A DNA stretch of 9,994 nt from JASFEQ01 sp050122535 (GCA_050122535.1 JASFIT010000144.1:1-9994), one strand, 5' to 3'. Shown: positions 1 through 6,917, numbered from the stretch's first letter. Notes: generated by a model from the letters alone, not told the origin. Numbers and translations: made by a program.

Positions 1-978
1 TGCTTTGCCTGCCCAATTGGGTGCAGCAGGGAGACGAAGGCGATGATAGGCGGTGTAGAATACCTGACAGAAGGGCCAGAGTACGAAACCATCTACGCCT
101 TTGGGTCCAATTGCGACGTGAAAGATCCAGAGGTGATCATTGTTGCGGACAAACTGTGTGATGACTATGGGATGGATACCATCTCTTGTGGTGCAGCCAT
201 CGGTTTTGCCATGGAGTGTTTTGAGAAAGGTCTGATTTCCCAGAAGGAGACTGCAGGGATCCCGCTTTCGTTCGGAAATGGGGAGGCGCTTCTGGAAGTG
301 GTTCATCTCATCGCAAAGAGAGAAGGGATCGGGCAACTGCTTTCGGAAGGCGTGAAAAGGGCTTCGGAGAAGCTTGAAGGCTCTTCAGATTTTGCCATGC
401 ATGTAAAAGGTTTGGAACTCCCTGGATATGATCCAAGGGGGATGAAGGGCCAATCCCTGACCTATGCCCTATCGGATCGGGGGGGTTGCCACCTAAGATC
501 CAATACGATCCGCACGGAACTCTTGGGCATCCCGAAACCGTACGATCGGTATGGTTATGAGGAAAAGCCTGAGATGATCAGGGACCTCCAATTGAATTAT
601 GCCACTTTCGATAGTCTTATCGCCTGCGTCTTCGGTGCCTTTGCCATCTCTGTAGAGGATTATGCGGATGCCGTATCTGCTGCTACAGGTTGGTCTTTCA
701 CTTTGAAAGACTTGCGTTTGATTGCAGAGAGGGCCTGGAACCTCACACGCCTCTTCAATCTTAGAGAGGGCTTTACAAAAGGGGACGATACGCTTCCCGA
801 GAGGCTTTTCACACAACCCTCCACAAAGGGTCCCAGCCAAGGGCAGGTCGTGGACAGAGAGGCCTTCGAGCAGATGCTCAACGAATATTACCAGGTTGTG
901 GGCTGGGACAAAGAGACGGGTACGCCCACGGACGAAAAACTGAAGGAACTGGGAATCAATGGTCTCAAAAGGAGCTGA
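1..978 (+). CDS. Aldehyde ferredoxin oxidoreductase family protein, C-terminal part (5' end outside window)
   Basis: This is the C-terminal 325 residues of a tungsten/molybdenum bis-pterin enzyme of the aldehyde ferredoxin oxidoreductase (AOR) family, which oxidises aldehydes or related substrates with ferredoxin as electron acceptor in the cytoplasm. The frame is open from base 1 and begins with CFACPIGC, the CxxCxxxC ligand set for the [4Fe-4S] cluster; the ATG at 43 is internal. A probable fourth ligand is the Cys in FDSLIACVF (fragment residue 209). GPEYET and DRGGCHLR match conserved active-site segments holding a Glu and a His in characterised AORs. The tail (RLFNLREGF, then GWDKETGTPT) is typical of the family. 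Full-length members are about 600 residues, so some 280 are missing to the left. The substrate cannot be told from this half; the family also includes BamB-type subunits. Family assignment is firm, specificity unknown. Confidence 0.93.
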   Translation, partial: CFACPIGCSRETKAMIGGVEYLTEGPEYETIYAFGSNCDVKDPEVIIVADKLCDDYGMDTISCGAAIGFAMECFEKGLISQKETAGIPLSFGNGEALLEVVHLIAKREGIGQLLSEGVKRASEKLEGSSDFAMHVKGLELPGYDPRGMKGQSLTYALSDRGGCHLRSNTIRTELLGIPKPYDRYGYEEKPEMIRDLQLNYATFDSLIACVFGAFAISVEDYADAVSAATGWSFTLKDLRLIAERAWNLTRLFNLREGFTKGDDTLPERLFTQPSTKGPSQGQVVDREAFEQMLNEYYQVVGWDKETGTPTDEKLKELGINGLKRS

Positions 979-997
979 AAAAGGACTTCTTCTTTTT
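978..997 (+). terminator. Weak U-rich hairpin at the end of the AOR gene
   Basis: AAAAAGGA (978-985) can pair with TTCTTTTT (990-997) around a CTTC loop, counting one G-T pair. The 3' arm is itself T-rich and is followed by GTTT. It starts on the last base of the AOR stop codon. The stem is almost all A-T, so it would be a weak intrinsic terminator at best. Confidence 0.3.
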
Positions 998-1073
998 GTT
1001 TAACACGCCAGTGATCAATAACAGCATCCTCAATCTCTCCCCCTTGAGAGACTGCGTCGCAATTCGACAAAAG

Positions 1074-1194
1074 TGTCATTCCGGGCGAGCAGAATTATGT
1101 TAAGCGAGACCCGGAATCCAGGAAACTGGCAGAAAATCAAATCATTCTGGATCCCGGCTCTCATCCCGCTCCGCGGGATTTGGCCGGGATGACA
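1074..1194. repeat. Intergenic inverted-repeat element, about 120 bp
   Basis: The outer ends are TGTCATTCCGG (1074-1084) and CCGGGATGACA (1184-1194), complementary with one mismatch. Inside, CCGGAATCCAG (1111-1121) faces CTGGATCCCGG (1147-1157), again nearly complementary, and a 7-bp hairpin ATCCCGC-tcc-GCGGGAT lies at 1163-1179. This nested palindromic layout is typical of non-coding dispersed repeats seen in deltaproteobacterial and other genomes. It codes for nothing convincing. It separates the AOR gene from the cupin gene, so the two need not share a transcript. Copy number outside the window is unknown. Confidence 0.65.
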
Positions 1195-1215
1195 AATTGT
1201 GAAAAAGCCTCTGAT

Positions 1216-1235
1216 GGGGGGAGGGTTGGGGAGGG
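1216..1235 (+). other. G-quadruplex-type motif upstream of the cupin gene
   Basis: Four G runs of 6, 3, 4 and 3 bases are separated by loops of A, TT and A, which fits the G3+N1-7 quadruplex pattern on the plus strand. It ends 11 bases before the Shine-Dalgarno-like AAAGGAG (1247-1253) of the cupin gene, so it would be in the mRNA leader if transcription starts upstream. Folding is not shown; this is a pattern match only. Confidence 0.4.
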
Positions 1236-1264
1236 AATGAGAAGGGAAAGGAGAAAAAAGTGAG

Positions 1265-1600
1265 ATGCAACATGTGAGCATAGATGACCTAAAGGAGTTT
1301 GCGACGGATAAACGGATCAGGAAGAAGTTGGCCAGTTCTGAGAAGATCGTTGCCGAGATGGTTTGCTACACACCGGGACAGGTCACTCCAAACCATATGC
1401 ACCCGAAACAGGATGAAATCTTCTACGTGGTAGAGGGCAAAGGGACAATGATCGTGGATGATGAGGAAATACCTGTAGGTCCTAAAAGTGTCATATTCGT
1501 GCCGGAGCGTGTGAGTCATGGCGTCAAGGCCGCAGAGGACAGCAACCTCGTCCTCATGTTCTTCAAAGCCCCCGGTTCCACTATCAAGAAAAAGGAATAG
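1265..1600 (+). CDS. Small single-domain cupin protein
   Basis: This is a 111-residue protein made of one cupin beta-barrel. Motif 1 is clear: G38, then H44-M-H46, four residues, E51, and G58/G60 in the following strand. Motif 2 is GPKSVIFVPERVSHG, with H85 as the fourth ligand and N94 downstream; the usual PxG is PER here. H44, H46, E51 and H85 would bind one divalent metal. Such stand-alone cupins are functionally diverse (dioxygenases, isomerases, sugar or ligand binding), so no substrate can be named. There is no signal peptide, so it is cytosolic, and the tail is lysine-rich (KKKE). AAAGGAG at 1247-1253 lies 11 bases before the ATG. The next gene is convergent. It follows the AOR gene on the same strand, but the 286-bp gap is filled by a repeat, so co-transcription is doubtful. 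Confidence 0.88.
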   Translation: MQHVSIDDLKEFATDKRIRKKLASSEKIVAEMVCYTPGQVTPNHMHPKQDEIFYVVEGKGTMIVDDEEIPVGPKSVIFVPERVSHGVKAAEDSNLVLMFFKAPGSTIKKKE

Positions 1601-1686
1601 CCAGTAATTGCAGACGACGGACGACAGCCTCGAAAGCTACAGCTTGCCAGAGAGGACAGAGAACGGACCAAAAAACGAATGATTTA

Positions 1687-1756
1687 TAACCTATGACCTA
1701 TCACCGGTAACCGATAACTAATAACCAATAACTAATAACTTATAACTTGTAACTAT
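1687..1756. repeat. Tandem heptamer array, 10 units of TAACYNN type
   Basis: Ten consecutive 7-bp units run without a break. From the convergent cupin side they are TAACCTA, TGACCTA, TCACCGG, TAACCGA, TAACTAA, TAACCAA, TAACTAA, TAACTTA, TAACTTG and TAACTAT. Units 4 to 10 all keep TAAC; units 2 and 3 are diverged. The array ends at 1756, 1 bp from the stop codon (1758-1760, minus strand) of the beta-CASP gene. A much weaker run of the same period, GACGACG then GACGACA, lies at 1613-1626 in the same gap. Heptameric short tandem repeats are known from cyanobacterial and other bacterial intergenic regions; the role here is unknown. Confidence 0.8.
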
Positions 1757-1757
1757 T

Positions 1758-3368
1758 TCACGGTTCCTCCATGAGCGCTTGGAGTTCCTCCTGAATATAT
1801 TTTAGGCGATCCACTTCCGCTTCGCCCAACTCTTCCTTTCGGTCTTTTGATTTAATCCGCTTTCTGAGTTCCTTGAGTTCGTTCTCCACGTCCTGAATCG
1901 TATTCAACAGGACCGTTTTCAGTTCTGTCACCGGCTCCTCGACCGCAGGCTTCTCAATGGCTACCTTTCTGGGTTTGAGAATGAGCTGTTCTTTCCACCT
2001 TGGGATATGAATGGTGAGGTGGAGCTTCTCCTTAATCTTTTTCGCCAGGGCTTCACAAGCAGCCACCTCACCGTGGACCAAAAAGACCTGAGGCTTGGAC
2101 TCAAAATGGCCAACCCATTCCATGAGATCCTCCTGGTCTGCGTGGGCCGAGAAACCCCCGATGGTGAAGACCCTTGCCTTTACTGATACGTTTTCCCCAA
2201 AAATCTTCACCTGCTTGGCCCCCTCTACGATCTTGCGCCCCGTGGTCCCGTGGGCCTGGAATCCTATGATGACGAGACTTGCCCCCTTTCGCCAGAGATT
2301 ATGTTTCAGGTGATGCCGAATTCGGCCGGCCGTGCACATGCCGTTTCCAGCGATGACAATGGCAGACCCTGAACTCTCGTTGATCGCTATGGATTGCTTT
2401 GTGCTGGGTGTAAACTGGAGATTGGGCAGGTCAAATGGATCATACCCTTTGTCCACAATGGCCTGGGCCTCCTCATCGTAGTACTTCTTGTTCTTGCGAA
2501 AGATTTCAGTGGCCTTGATGGCTAGCGGGCTGTCCAGATAGACGGGGATGTCGGGAAGATGACCTTCTCTCTGAAATTCCCCTAGGATATAGAGGATTTC
2601 CTGAGTCCTCTCCACGGCAAAGGCAGGAATGATAATTTTCTCTCCGTGCGATGACGCGGATTCAATGGCCTCCAGGAGTTCTGCTTTGCTTTCATCAAAG
2701 GTACGGTGCCGGCGGTTGCCATACGTGGACTCAAGAAACAGGTGGTCTGCGTCAAATATCTCATGAGGATCCCTGACGATCAATTGGTTCTTTTTGCCCA
2801 GGTCGCCCGAAAAGACGATCTTAATGGACTTATTGTTCTCTTCTATCCACAATTCCAGGATGGAGGACCCCAGGATGTGGCCCGCATTTCGAAGTCGTGC
2901 CTTGATCCCAGGTTCAACCTGGATAATCTGGTCCCTCTCCATCGGGTTGAGGCGTTTCAAACTCGCTTCAGCATCCTCTGTCGCGTAGAGAGGTAGAACC
3001 GGTCCTTTTGCCTGTCTCTTGTTTTTGCGCGTCTGCCACTCCGCTTCCATCTCTTGGATGTGGGCGGAATCGAGCAGCATTATCCTGCAGAGTTCTGCCG
3101 TGGGAGGTGAGGTGATAATCTCTCCCTGAAAGCCGTCCCTGACCAGCTTTGGAATCCTACCGCTGTGGTCGATGTGGGCATGGGTCAGGAAGAGGTTGTT
3201 GATCTGTTTGGGATCAAAGCCCCAATCCGTCCAGTTGCGTTTTTCCATCTGTCTTCCGCCCTGAAAAAGGCCGCAGTCCACAAGCACCTTCTTGCCCTCA
3301 GGACTTTCAATGAGATAATTGGAACCCGTTACGGAACCCACACCGCCCAGACAAGTCACTCTAATCAT
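1758..3368 (-). CDS. Beta-CASP metallo-beta-lactamase family RNase-like protein (CPSF73/YSH1-like)
   Basis: This 536-residue protein is a predicted zinc-dependent RNA-processing nuclease of the bacterial CPSF-like MBL/beta-CASP group (TTHA0252-like). All MBL motifs are present: D31 in LVDCGLFQGG, H63-A-H65-I-D67-H68 in LTHAHIDHSG, H164 in NAGH and D189 in FSGD. The beta-CASP motifs follow: E213 in LESTYGNR (motif A), H409 in GGFSAHAD (motif B) and H432 in FLVHGE (motif C). The GNGMCTAGRIRHHL segment (341-354) is typical of the group. Close relatives usually stop near 430-470 residues; here residues 467-536 add a charged, Glu/Lys-rich, helical and probably coiled-coil tail. TAGGAG (3375-3380) lies 6 bases before the ATG. 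It is the second gene after the aminomutase-like gene, 32 bp away, so co-transcription is likely. Family sure; RNA target unknown. Confidence 0.93.
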   Translation of the reverse strand: MIRVTCLGGVGSVTGSNYLIESPEGKKVLVDCGLFQGGRQMEKRNWTDWGFDPKQINNLFLTHAHIDHSGRIPKLVRDGFQGEIITSPPTAELCRIMLLDSAHIQEMEAEWQTRKNKRQAKGPVLPLYATEDAEASLKRLNPMERDQIIQVEPGIKARLRNAGHILGSSILELWIEENNKSIKIVFSGDLGKKNQLIVRDPHEIFDADHLFLESTYGNRRHRTFDESKAELLEAIESASSHGEKIIIPAFAVERTQEILYILGEFQREGHLPDIPVYLDSPLAIKATEIFRKNKKYYDEEAQAIVDKGYDPFDLPNLQFTPSTKQSIAINESSGSAIVIAGNGMCTAGRIRHHLKHNLWRKGASLVIIGFQAHGTTGRKIVEGAKQVKIFGENVSVKARVFTIGGFSAHADQEDLMEWVGHFESKPQVFLVHGEVAACEALAKKIKEKLHLTIHIPRWKEQLILKPRKVAIEKPAVEEPVTELKTVLLNTIQDVENELKELRKRIKSKDRKEELGEAEVDRLKYIQEELQALMEEP

Positions 3369-3400
3369 AATTCGCTCCTATGTATTAGCCTTGAAAACGA

Positions 3401-4510
3401 TTAACCAAAAACGAATAAGTCTTTCTTCCCGCTATGAGGTTCAGCATCCAGTGGATAGATGTATTCTTCTCCCAGATAGTTCTTTAGACGAAGACGGCCT
3501 TTCTCCTCTCCCAGCACATATTCAGGGACCAATGGAATTTTTCCACCCCCACCCGGAAGGTCGATCATAAAGCGTGGTACACAGAGGCCAGAGGTGTATC
3601 CCTGCAACGCCCACATGATCTCCACGCCTTTCTCCAGAGGCGTCCAGAAGTGGGAGGTGCCCTTTGCCCTATCCGCCTGAAACAGATAATAGGGCCGCAC
3701 GCGGATGGCAAGCAGTTTCTGCATCAAGATTTTCATCACGTCTGGATCATCATTGATTCCTTTCAGAAGAACGGTCTGGCACCCCAAAGGGATCCCGGCG
3801 TCCACAAGTCTTGCACAAGCCAGGGAGGCCTCTGGCGTGATTTCAGCCGGGTGGTTGAAATGGGTGTTGATGTAGAGGGGATGAAATCCCTTCAACATGT
3901 CTGCAAGTTGCGGCGTGACACGCTGGGGAAGGGTACAGGGGACTCGGGTCCCAATGCGTATGATCTCAACGTGTGAAATGGAGCGGAGCTCCCGTAATAG
4001 AACAAAGAGTTCAGCGTCCGGCAAGAGCAGAGGATCACCACCGGAAAGAAGAACATCCCTAATCTTCTTGTTTCCCCTGATGTAAGAGATCCCATCTCCT
4101 ATGGTTTCCCGAGTGACCATGGAGGCTCGCCCCACCTTTCTCTTTCTGTTGCAGAAGCGGCAGTACATGGCGCATTGGCTGGAGACCAGAAAAAGAACGC
4201 GGTCCGGATATTTGTGGGTGATCCCAGGAAGCGGGGAAAGCGCGTCCTCGTTCAAGGGGTCATCTAGTCCCTCTTCTTCGGTGATCTCTCGTATGTCCGG
4301 CACGGCCTGTCTGTAAATGCCGCCGCCGTTTTTCCTTATTAGACTCAGATAGTAGGGATTGATGGCAAGCGGATATCGAGAAATGACCCTATTGATATCT
4401 TTTTCGTCTATTTCAAATAACGAAGAGAGTTCTTCGGGCGTTGTGATGCTTTTTGAAAGCATCCGTTCCCATGGTTCTATAGTCTGATCTTTATGCATGG
4501 CAGTAATCAA
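3401..4510 (-). CDS. KamA-family radical SAM protein, lysine 2,3-aminomutase-like
   Basis: This is a 369-residue radical SAM and PLP enzyme related to lysine 2,3-aminomutase, which interconverts L-alpha-lysine and L-beta-lysine. The cluster motif is C113-x3-C117-x2-C120 in CAMYCRFCNRKRK, followed by GGDP (157-160). The PLP lysine is K324 in DLPGGGGK. Residues that contact lysine in the clostridial enzyme have counterparts: R122 (carboxylate), D280 and D317 (epsilon-amino group). Keeping both Asp argues against glutamate 2,3-aminomutase, and PGGGGK argues against EpmB, which modifies EF-P. It is shorter than clostridial KamA (about 416) and has no C-terminal Cys cluster; the zinc Cys expected in the GINDDPDVM segment is Asp. 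Neither an acetyltransferase (ablB) nor EF-P is in the window, so its pathway is open. The start is TTG at 4510, chosen because a strong Shine-Dalgarno lies 5 bases upstream. Confidence 0.88.
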   Translation of the reverse strand: MITAMHKDQTIEPWERMLSKSITTPEELSSLFEIDEKDINRVISRYPLAINPYYLSLIRKNGGGIYRQAVPDIREITEEEGLDDPLNEDALSPLPGITHKYPDRVLFLVSSQCAMYCRFCNRKRKVGRASMVTRETIGDGISYIRGNKKIRDVLLSGGDPLLLPDAELFVLLRELRSISHVEIIRIGTRVPCTLPQRVTPQLADMLKGFHPLYINTHFNHPAEITPEASLACARLVDAGIPLGCQTVLLKGINDDPDVMKILMQKLLAIRVRPYYLFQADRAKGTSHFWTPLEKGVEIMWALQGYTSGLCVPRFMIDLPGGGGKIPLVPEYVLGEEKGRLRLKNYLGEEYIYPLDAEPHSGKKDLFVFG

Positions 4511-4515
4511 TGCCG

Positions 4516-4524
4516 CCTCCTTTT
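4516..4524 (-). promoter_or_regulatory. Strong ribosome binding site that fixes a TTG start
   Basis: On the minus strand this reads AAAAGGAGG, close to a full anti-16S match, followed by CGGCA and then TTG (4510-4508). The first in-frame ATG (4498-4496) would be 17 bases from the AGGAGG, too far. The TTG start is therefore preferred, adding four residues (M-I-T-A) before the internal Met. Confidence 0.8.
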
Positions 4525-4528
4525 AACG

Positions 4529-4625
4529 CTTGCCCTGTTGCATAGGAATTCGTCCCTCTCATCTCGCCTGAGTCCCGCCTTGAGCGGGACGATGGCAGAT
4601 AGACGGGGTAATTCAACAGGGCAAG
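4529..4625. repeat. 97-bp inverted-repeat element in the leader of the aminomutase gene
   Basis: The terminal arms CTTGCCCTGTTG (4529-4540) and CAACAGGGCAAG (4614-4625) are perfectly complementary over 12 bp. Inside, GTCCCGC (4572-4578) and GCGGGAC (4584-4590) form a 7-bp hairpin with a 5-base loop. The flanks between them, GAATT...TCT and AGA...AATTC, are also partly complementary, so the whole element could fold as one long hairpin. It begins 4 bases upstream of the aminomutase ribosome binding site. It resembles a small non-autonomous palindromic repeat; no clear target-site duplication is visible at its ends. Confidence 0.7.
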
Positions 4626-4727
4626 TGGGTGCTGGAATTAGGGTTTTCCGCAGACTGTGTTAGAAAGGCACAATAATGGAAGGGGTATTATATTTCAAGA
4701 TGTTAGATTGAATCGGGCGCTTATCTC

Positions 4728-6863
4728 TCAATGCTGGGAAACGTTCACGCGTTCAATTATTGTCTTCAGAGCCTCACGAGCTTTGTTTTTCCATACAAGG
4801 TTGTCCTGTTTCTCCAGCTTCTGCAGAATGGGACGGGATTTGATGGTTCCAATTTTTCCCAAGGCCTCACAAATGGAGGCTACGGCGCCTTCGCTCAGAA
4901 TACTCTTTTTTTTCTTCAGAAACTTGAGGGGCCCGAGACTGACTTGATGCTCCAGCGTTTCTAGCAGGAAATCCTCTAAAGATCCTCCGCGTGGTCCATC
5001 GACATTGCCATAAAAAGCAAGCGCGCTGAAAAGGGTCGGAGCGATTTGCTGTTTTTTGTCAGAAGGGGCATTTTTAAGTGCATCCAAAATCGAGAGGAAT
5101 TTTTCTAGGCCAGCTTTGCTTTTTATTTTGCCCAAACATTGGATGGCCTCTTTCTGCATCCCAACGTCCGGATCATTTAGCAAAGCCAGATACACCCCTT
5201 CACCTTTTTCCTCTACGCGTTTATACCATGCGCCAAGCGCTTCCCTCCTGACTCGGGGGTTTTCGTGTTTCAGAAAGCCTTTTAACCTATCGGAGAGCTT
5301 CTCTGTGCCTTGATCGTCCCCCATGTCTCCCAAAACCCGGATCATCCGGACGGCGGAGGTCGTACCAAAGTCTTCTCTATTTAGCTCCCCTAGAATCAAG
5401 TTGATGTTTGAAGGATCCATATCCACGAGAATCTCGCACGCGGTTTTATGGACAACTTGGTCATCGCTTTCCTCTAAAAGGGGGAGGAGGTGAGGCACAG
5501 ACCTTTTCCCAAGCGCCACAAAGATGGGCGCAATGGCAGAGCATATTTCCATTTGCCCAGTCATGAACTTAGCCTTCAATGCCGCTAAGATCTTCCCCCT
5601 TTCGATTTCATTTAGAATTTGACTTGCATGCTCGGATAGGGTTTCTTTCTCATTTGAATGGCGATCGATTACTGCGATGATCTTTTCGATTTCTTCGTAT
5701 CTATCTTTGTGAATTAATTCGGGGAGGATGTTCTTGAGAGAATGAGCAAATCGAAGATATTTTTGTTCATCTTGAATTTCGTCAAACTTCTTCAAATAGA
5801 AGTCGGTTTTTCGAAGGAATTTATCGATTTCCCGCTTCTTTTTTATCCTGCGCTGTGTCGCTTCTGGCAGTTCATCAATAGGGATCAGTTCGTGTTTGTA
5901 GTACGCTTCAAGAACTCTATCTCTCCCGTTAATCTCCTTAGAGTTTAGCGACGAGGCAATCTGCTTGGCGAGCCTCGCTGATTTTTCTGGACCAGAATCA
6001 GTTTCCTTCTGGCCGATAGCTTCCTTTAGGAACGTACGAGATATTTGCAAAAGAAGCTCATCAGAGAGACAGGCTATCATTTCTTGCTCAATCTCAGATT
6101 CTTTGAATTCTTCGGTTTCGGCCAGATCACTGTTCGCCACAATAGGATAGATGACATCTGTGGTCTGCATCGGTCGAACCACGTCCTGAACGATTTGCCT
6201 TCGAACGCTTTTCATGCCCTCTTGGTCCAAATCTTGATACATGGGGATCATTTTGAAATCTTTCCTGAGGCGGGAGAGGGCAACCCGAGACCGCCACGGG
6301 ATATCACGGTCCCCGGCTAAGAGTTCTTCATTAAAGATGTATGATATGTTGAGAATGCCTCTCTCTTTCAAGGCCTGAATAAATCGTTCTTTGTCGCTTC
6401 TGTCCAGGGTCTCCTCAAAAGTCGGTTCCCCCACCAAGTCGATGAAGTTATTGAATTCAGTCCAGGTCATCGCCGCTTTAAGGGTCAGGCTGATCAGATC
6501 TTTTCGCTCCAGGAATGTGACAAATTTTGGCGTATACATCTCTGCCATACCCTGGAGCATGATCGCATGGAGTTCCTGAGGCTCTGGAAACATGCCTTCG
6601 ATCAGGACCTTTTTTCCTTCAGGAAGCTCACAAACGAGGAAGGTCAACTCGTATTTTTGGGCCAAAAGGTTTTGAAAATCTTCGAATAGACCTTCCTTGG
6701 CGCTTTTTGATTGGGGATGATCAGCCGTGTAATAGCCTGTCCGAAGAAAGGCTTGGATCAGGGAGAGAAGGAACTGTGCGAGATTGTCTTTAATCTCGCT
6801 GTGGGGATTCTGTGGTTTTGGCTTGGCGCCGGCCCTCTCTGGTTTAGGATTGTTACTTTCCAT
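4728..6863 (-). CDS. HEAT-repeat protein of unknown function, 711 aa
   Basis: No enzyme motif is recognised. Residues 1-22 are a Pro/Lys-rich disordered start. Residues 25-140 form a helical module with ALK-like features (FLRTGYYTADHPQ, later VLIEGMFPEPQEL and KFVTFLERKDLISL), reminiscent of N-terminal modules seen before HEAT or HD-GYP domains in deltaproteobacterial regulators; this is inference only. Residues 200-430 are charged and helical, with a KKKREID segment near 341-347. Residues about 440-705 carry HEAT-like alpha-helical repeats, for example SVPHLLPLLEESDDQVVHKT (455-474) and GFLKHENPRVRREALG (529-544), a scaffold for protein binding. There is no signal peptide or membrane segment, so it is cytosolic. 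The frame stays open to an ATG at 6974, but the extra 37 codons are translated from a dispersed repeat. The ATG at 6863 has AAAGGAGG 6 bases upstream and is the better start. Confidence 0.82.
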   Translation of the reverse strand: MESNNPKPERAGAKPKPQNPHSEIKDNLAQFLLSLIQAFLRTGYYTADHPQSKSAKEGLFEDFQNLLAQKYELTFLVCELPEGKKVLIEGMFPEPQELHAIMLQGMAEMYTPKFVTFLERKDLISLTLKAAMTWTEFNNFIDLVGEPTFEETLDRSDKERFIQALKERGILNISYIFNEELLAGDRDIPWRSRVALSRLRKDFKMIPMYQDLDQEGMKSVRRQIVQDVVRPMQTTDVIYPIVANSDLAETEEFKESEIEQEMIACLSDELLLQISRTFLKEAIGQKETDSGPEKSARLAKQIASSLNSKEINGRDRVLEAYYKHELIPIDELPEATQRRIKKKREIDKFLRKTDFYLKKFDEIQDEQKYLRFAHSLKNILPELIHKDRYEEIEKIIAVIDRHSNEKETLSEHASQILNEIERGKILAALKAKFMTGQMEICSAIAPIFVALGKRSVPHLLPLLEESDDQVVHKTACEILVDMDPSNINLILGELNREDFGTTSAVRMIRVLGDMGDDQGTEKLSDRLKGFLKHENPRVRREALGAWYKRVEEKGEGVYLALLNDPDVGMQKEAIQCLGKIKSKAGLEKFLSILDALKNAPSDKKQQIAPTLFSALAFYGNVDGPRGGSLEDFLLETLEHQVSLGPLKFLKKKKSILSEGAVASICEALGKIGTIKSRPILQKLEKQDNLVWKNKAREALKTIIERVNVSQH

Positions 6864-6869
6864 GGCGAA

Positions 6870-6882
6870 CCTCCTTTGGAGG
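6870..6882 (-). promoter_or_regulatory. Shine-Dalgarno of the HEAT gene inside a small hairpin
   Basis: On the minus strand CCTCC-AAA-GGAGG is followed by TTCGCC and the ATG. The perfect 5-bp stem contains the GGAGG itself, so it could partly mask the ribosome binding site. With only 5 bp and a 3-base loop its stability is modest; the spacing makes it decisive for the start at 6863. Confidence 0.55.
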
Positions 6883-6917
6883 ACACGCAACCAGAATGTT
6901 GCAAGGCTTTCAAAGTG

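Noticed and set aside
1030..1281. Minus-strand ORF of 83 codons across the AOR-cupin gap
   Set aside because: Its translation comes from the palindromic repeat at 1074-1194 and the G tract, and it overlaps the cupin start. There is no ribosome binding site and no family resemblance.
1687..1756. CRISPR array
   Set aside because: The 7-bp units are contiguous with no spacers and there are no cas genes nearby.
2706..2996. Plus-strand ORF of 96 codons inside the beta-CASP gene
   Set aside because: It is antisense to a firmly identified catalytic domain and has no motif of its own.
3650..3976. Plus-strand ORF of 108 codons inside the aminomutase-like gene
   Set aside because: It is an antisense shadow of the radical SAM domain; no start signal or domain.
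4529..4625. Insertion sequence
   Set aside because: It has inverted ends but is only 97 bp, encodes no transposase and shows no flanking target duplication.
4687..4692. TATAAT on the minus strand as a -10 box for the aminomutase gene
   Set aside because: The hexamer is perfect, but no acceptable -35 box lies 16-18 bases upstream and there is no extended -10. The region is AT-rich enough for chance. It remains possible if an activator is involved.
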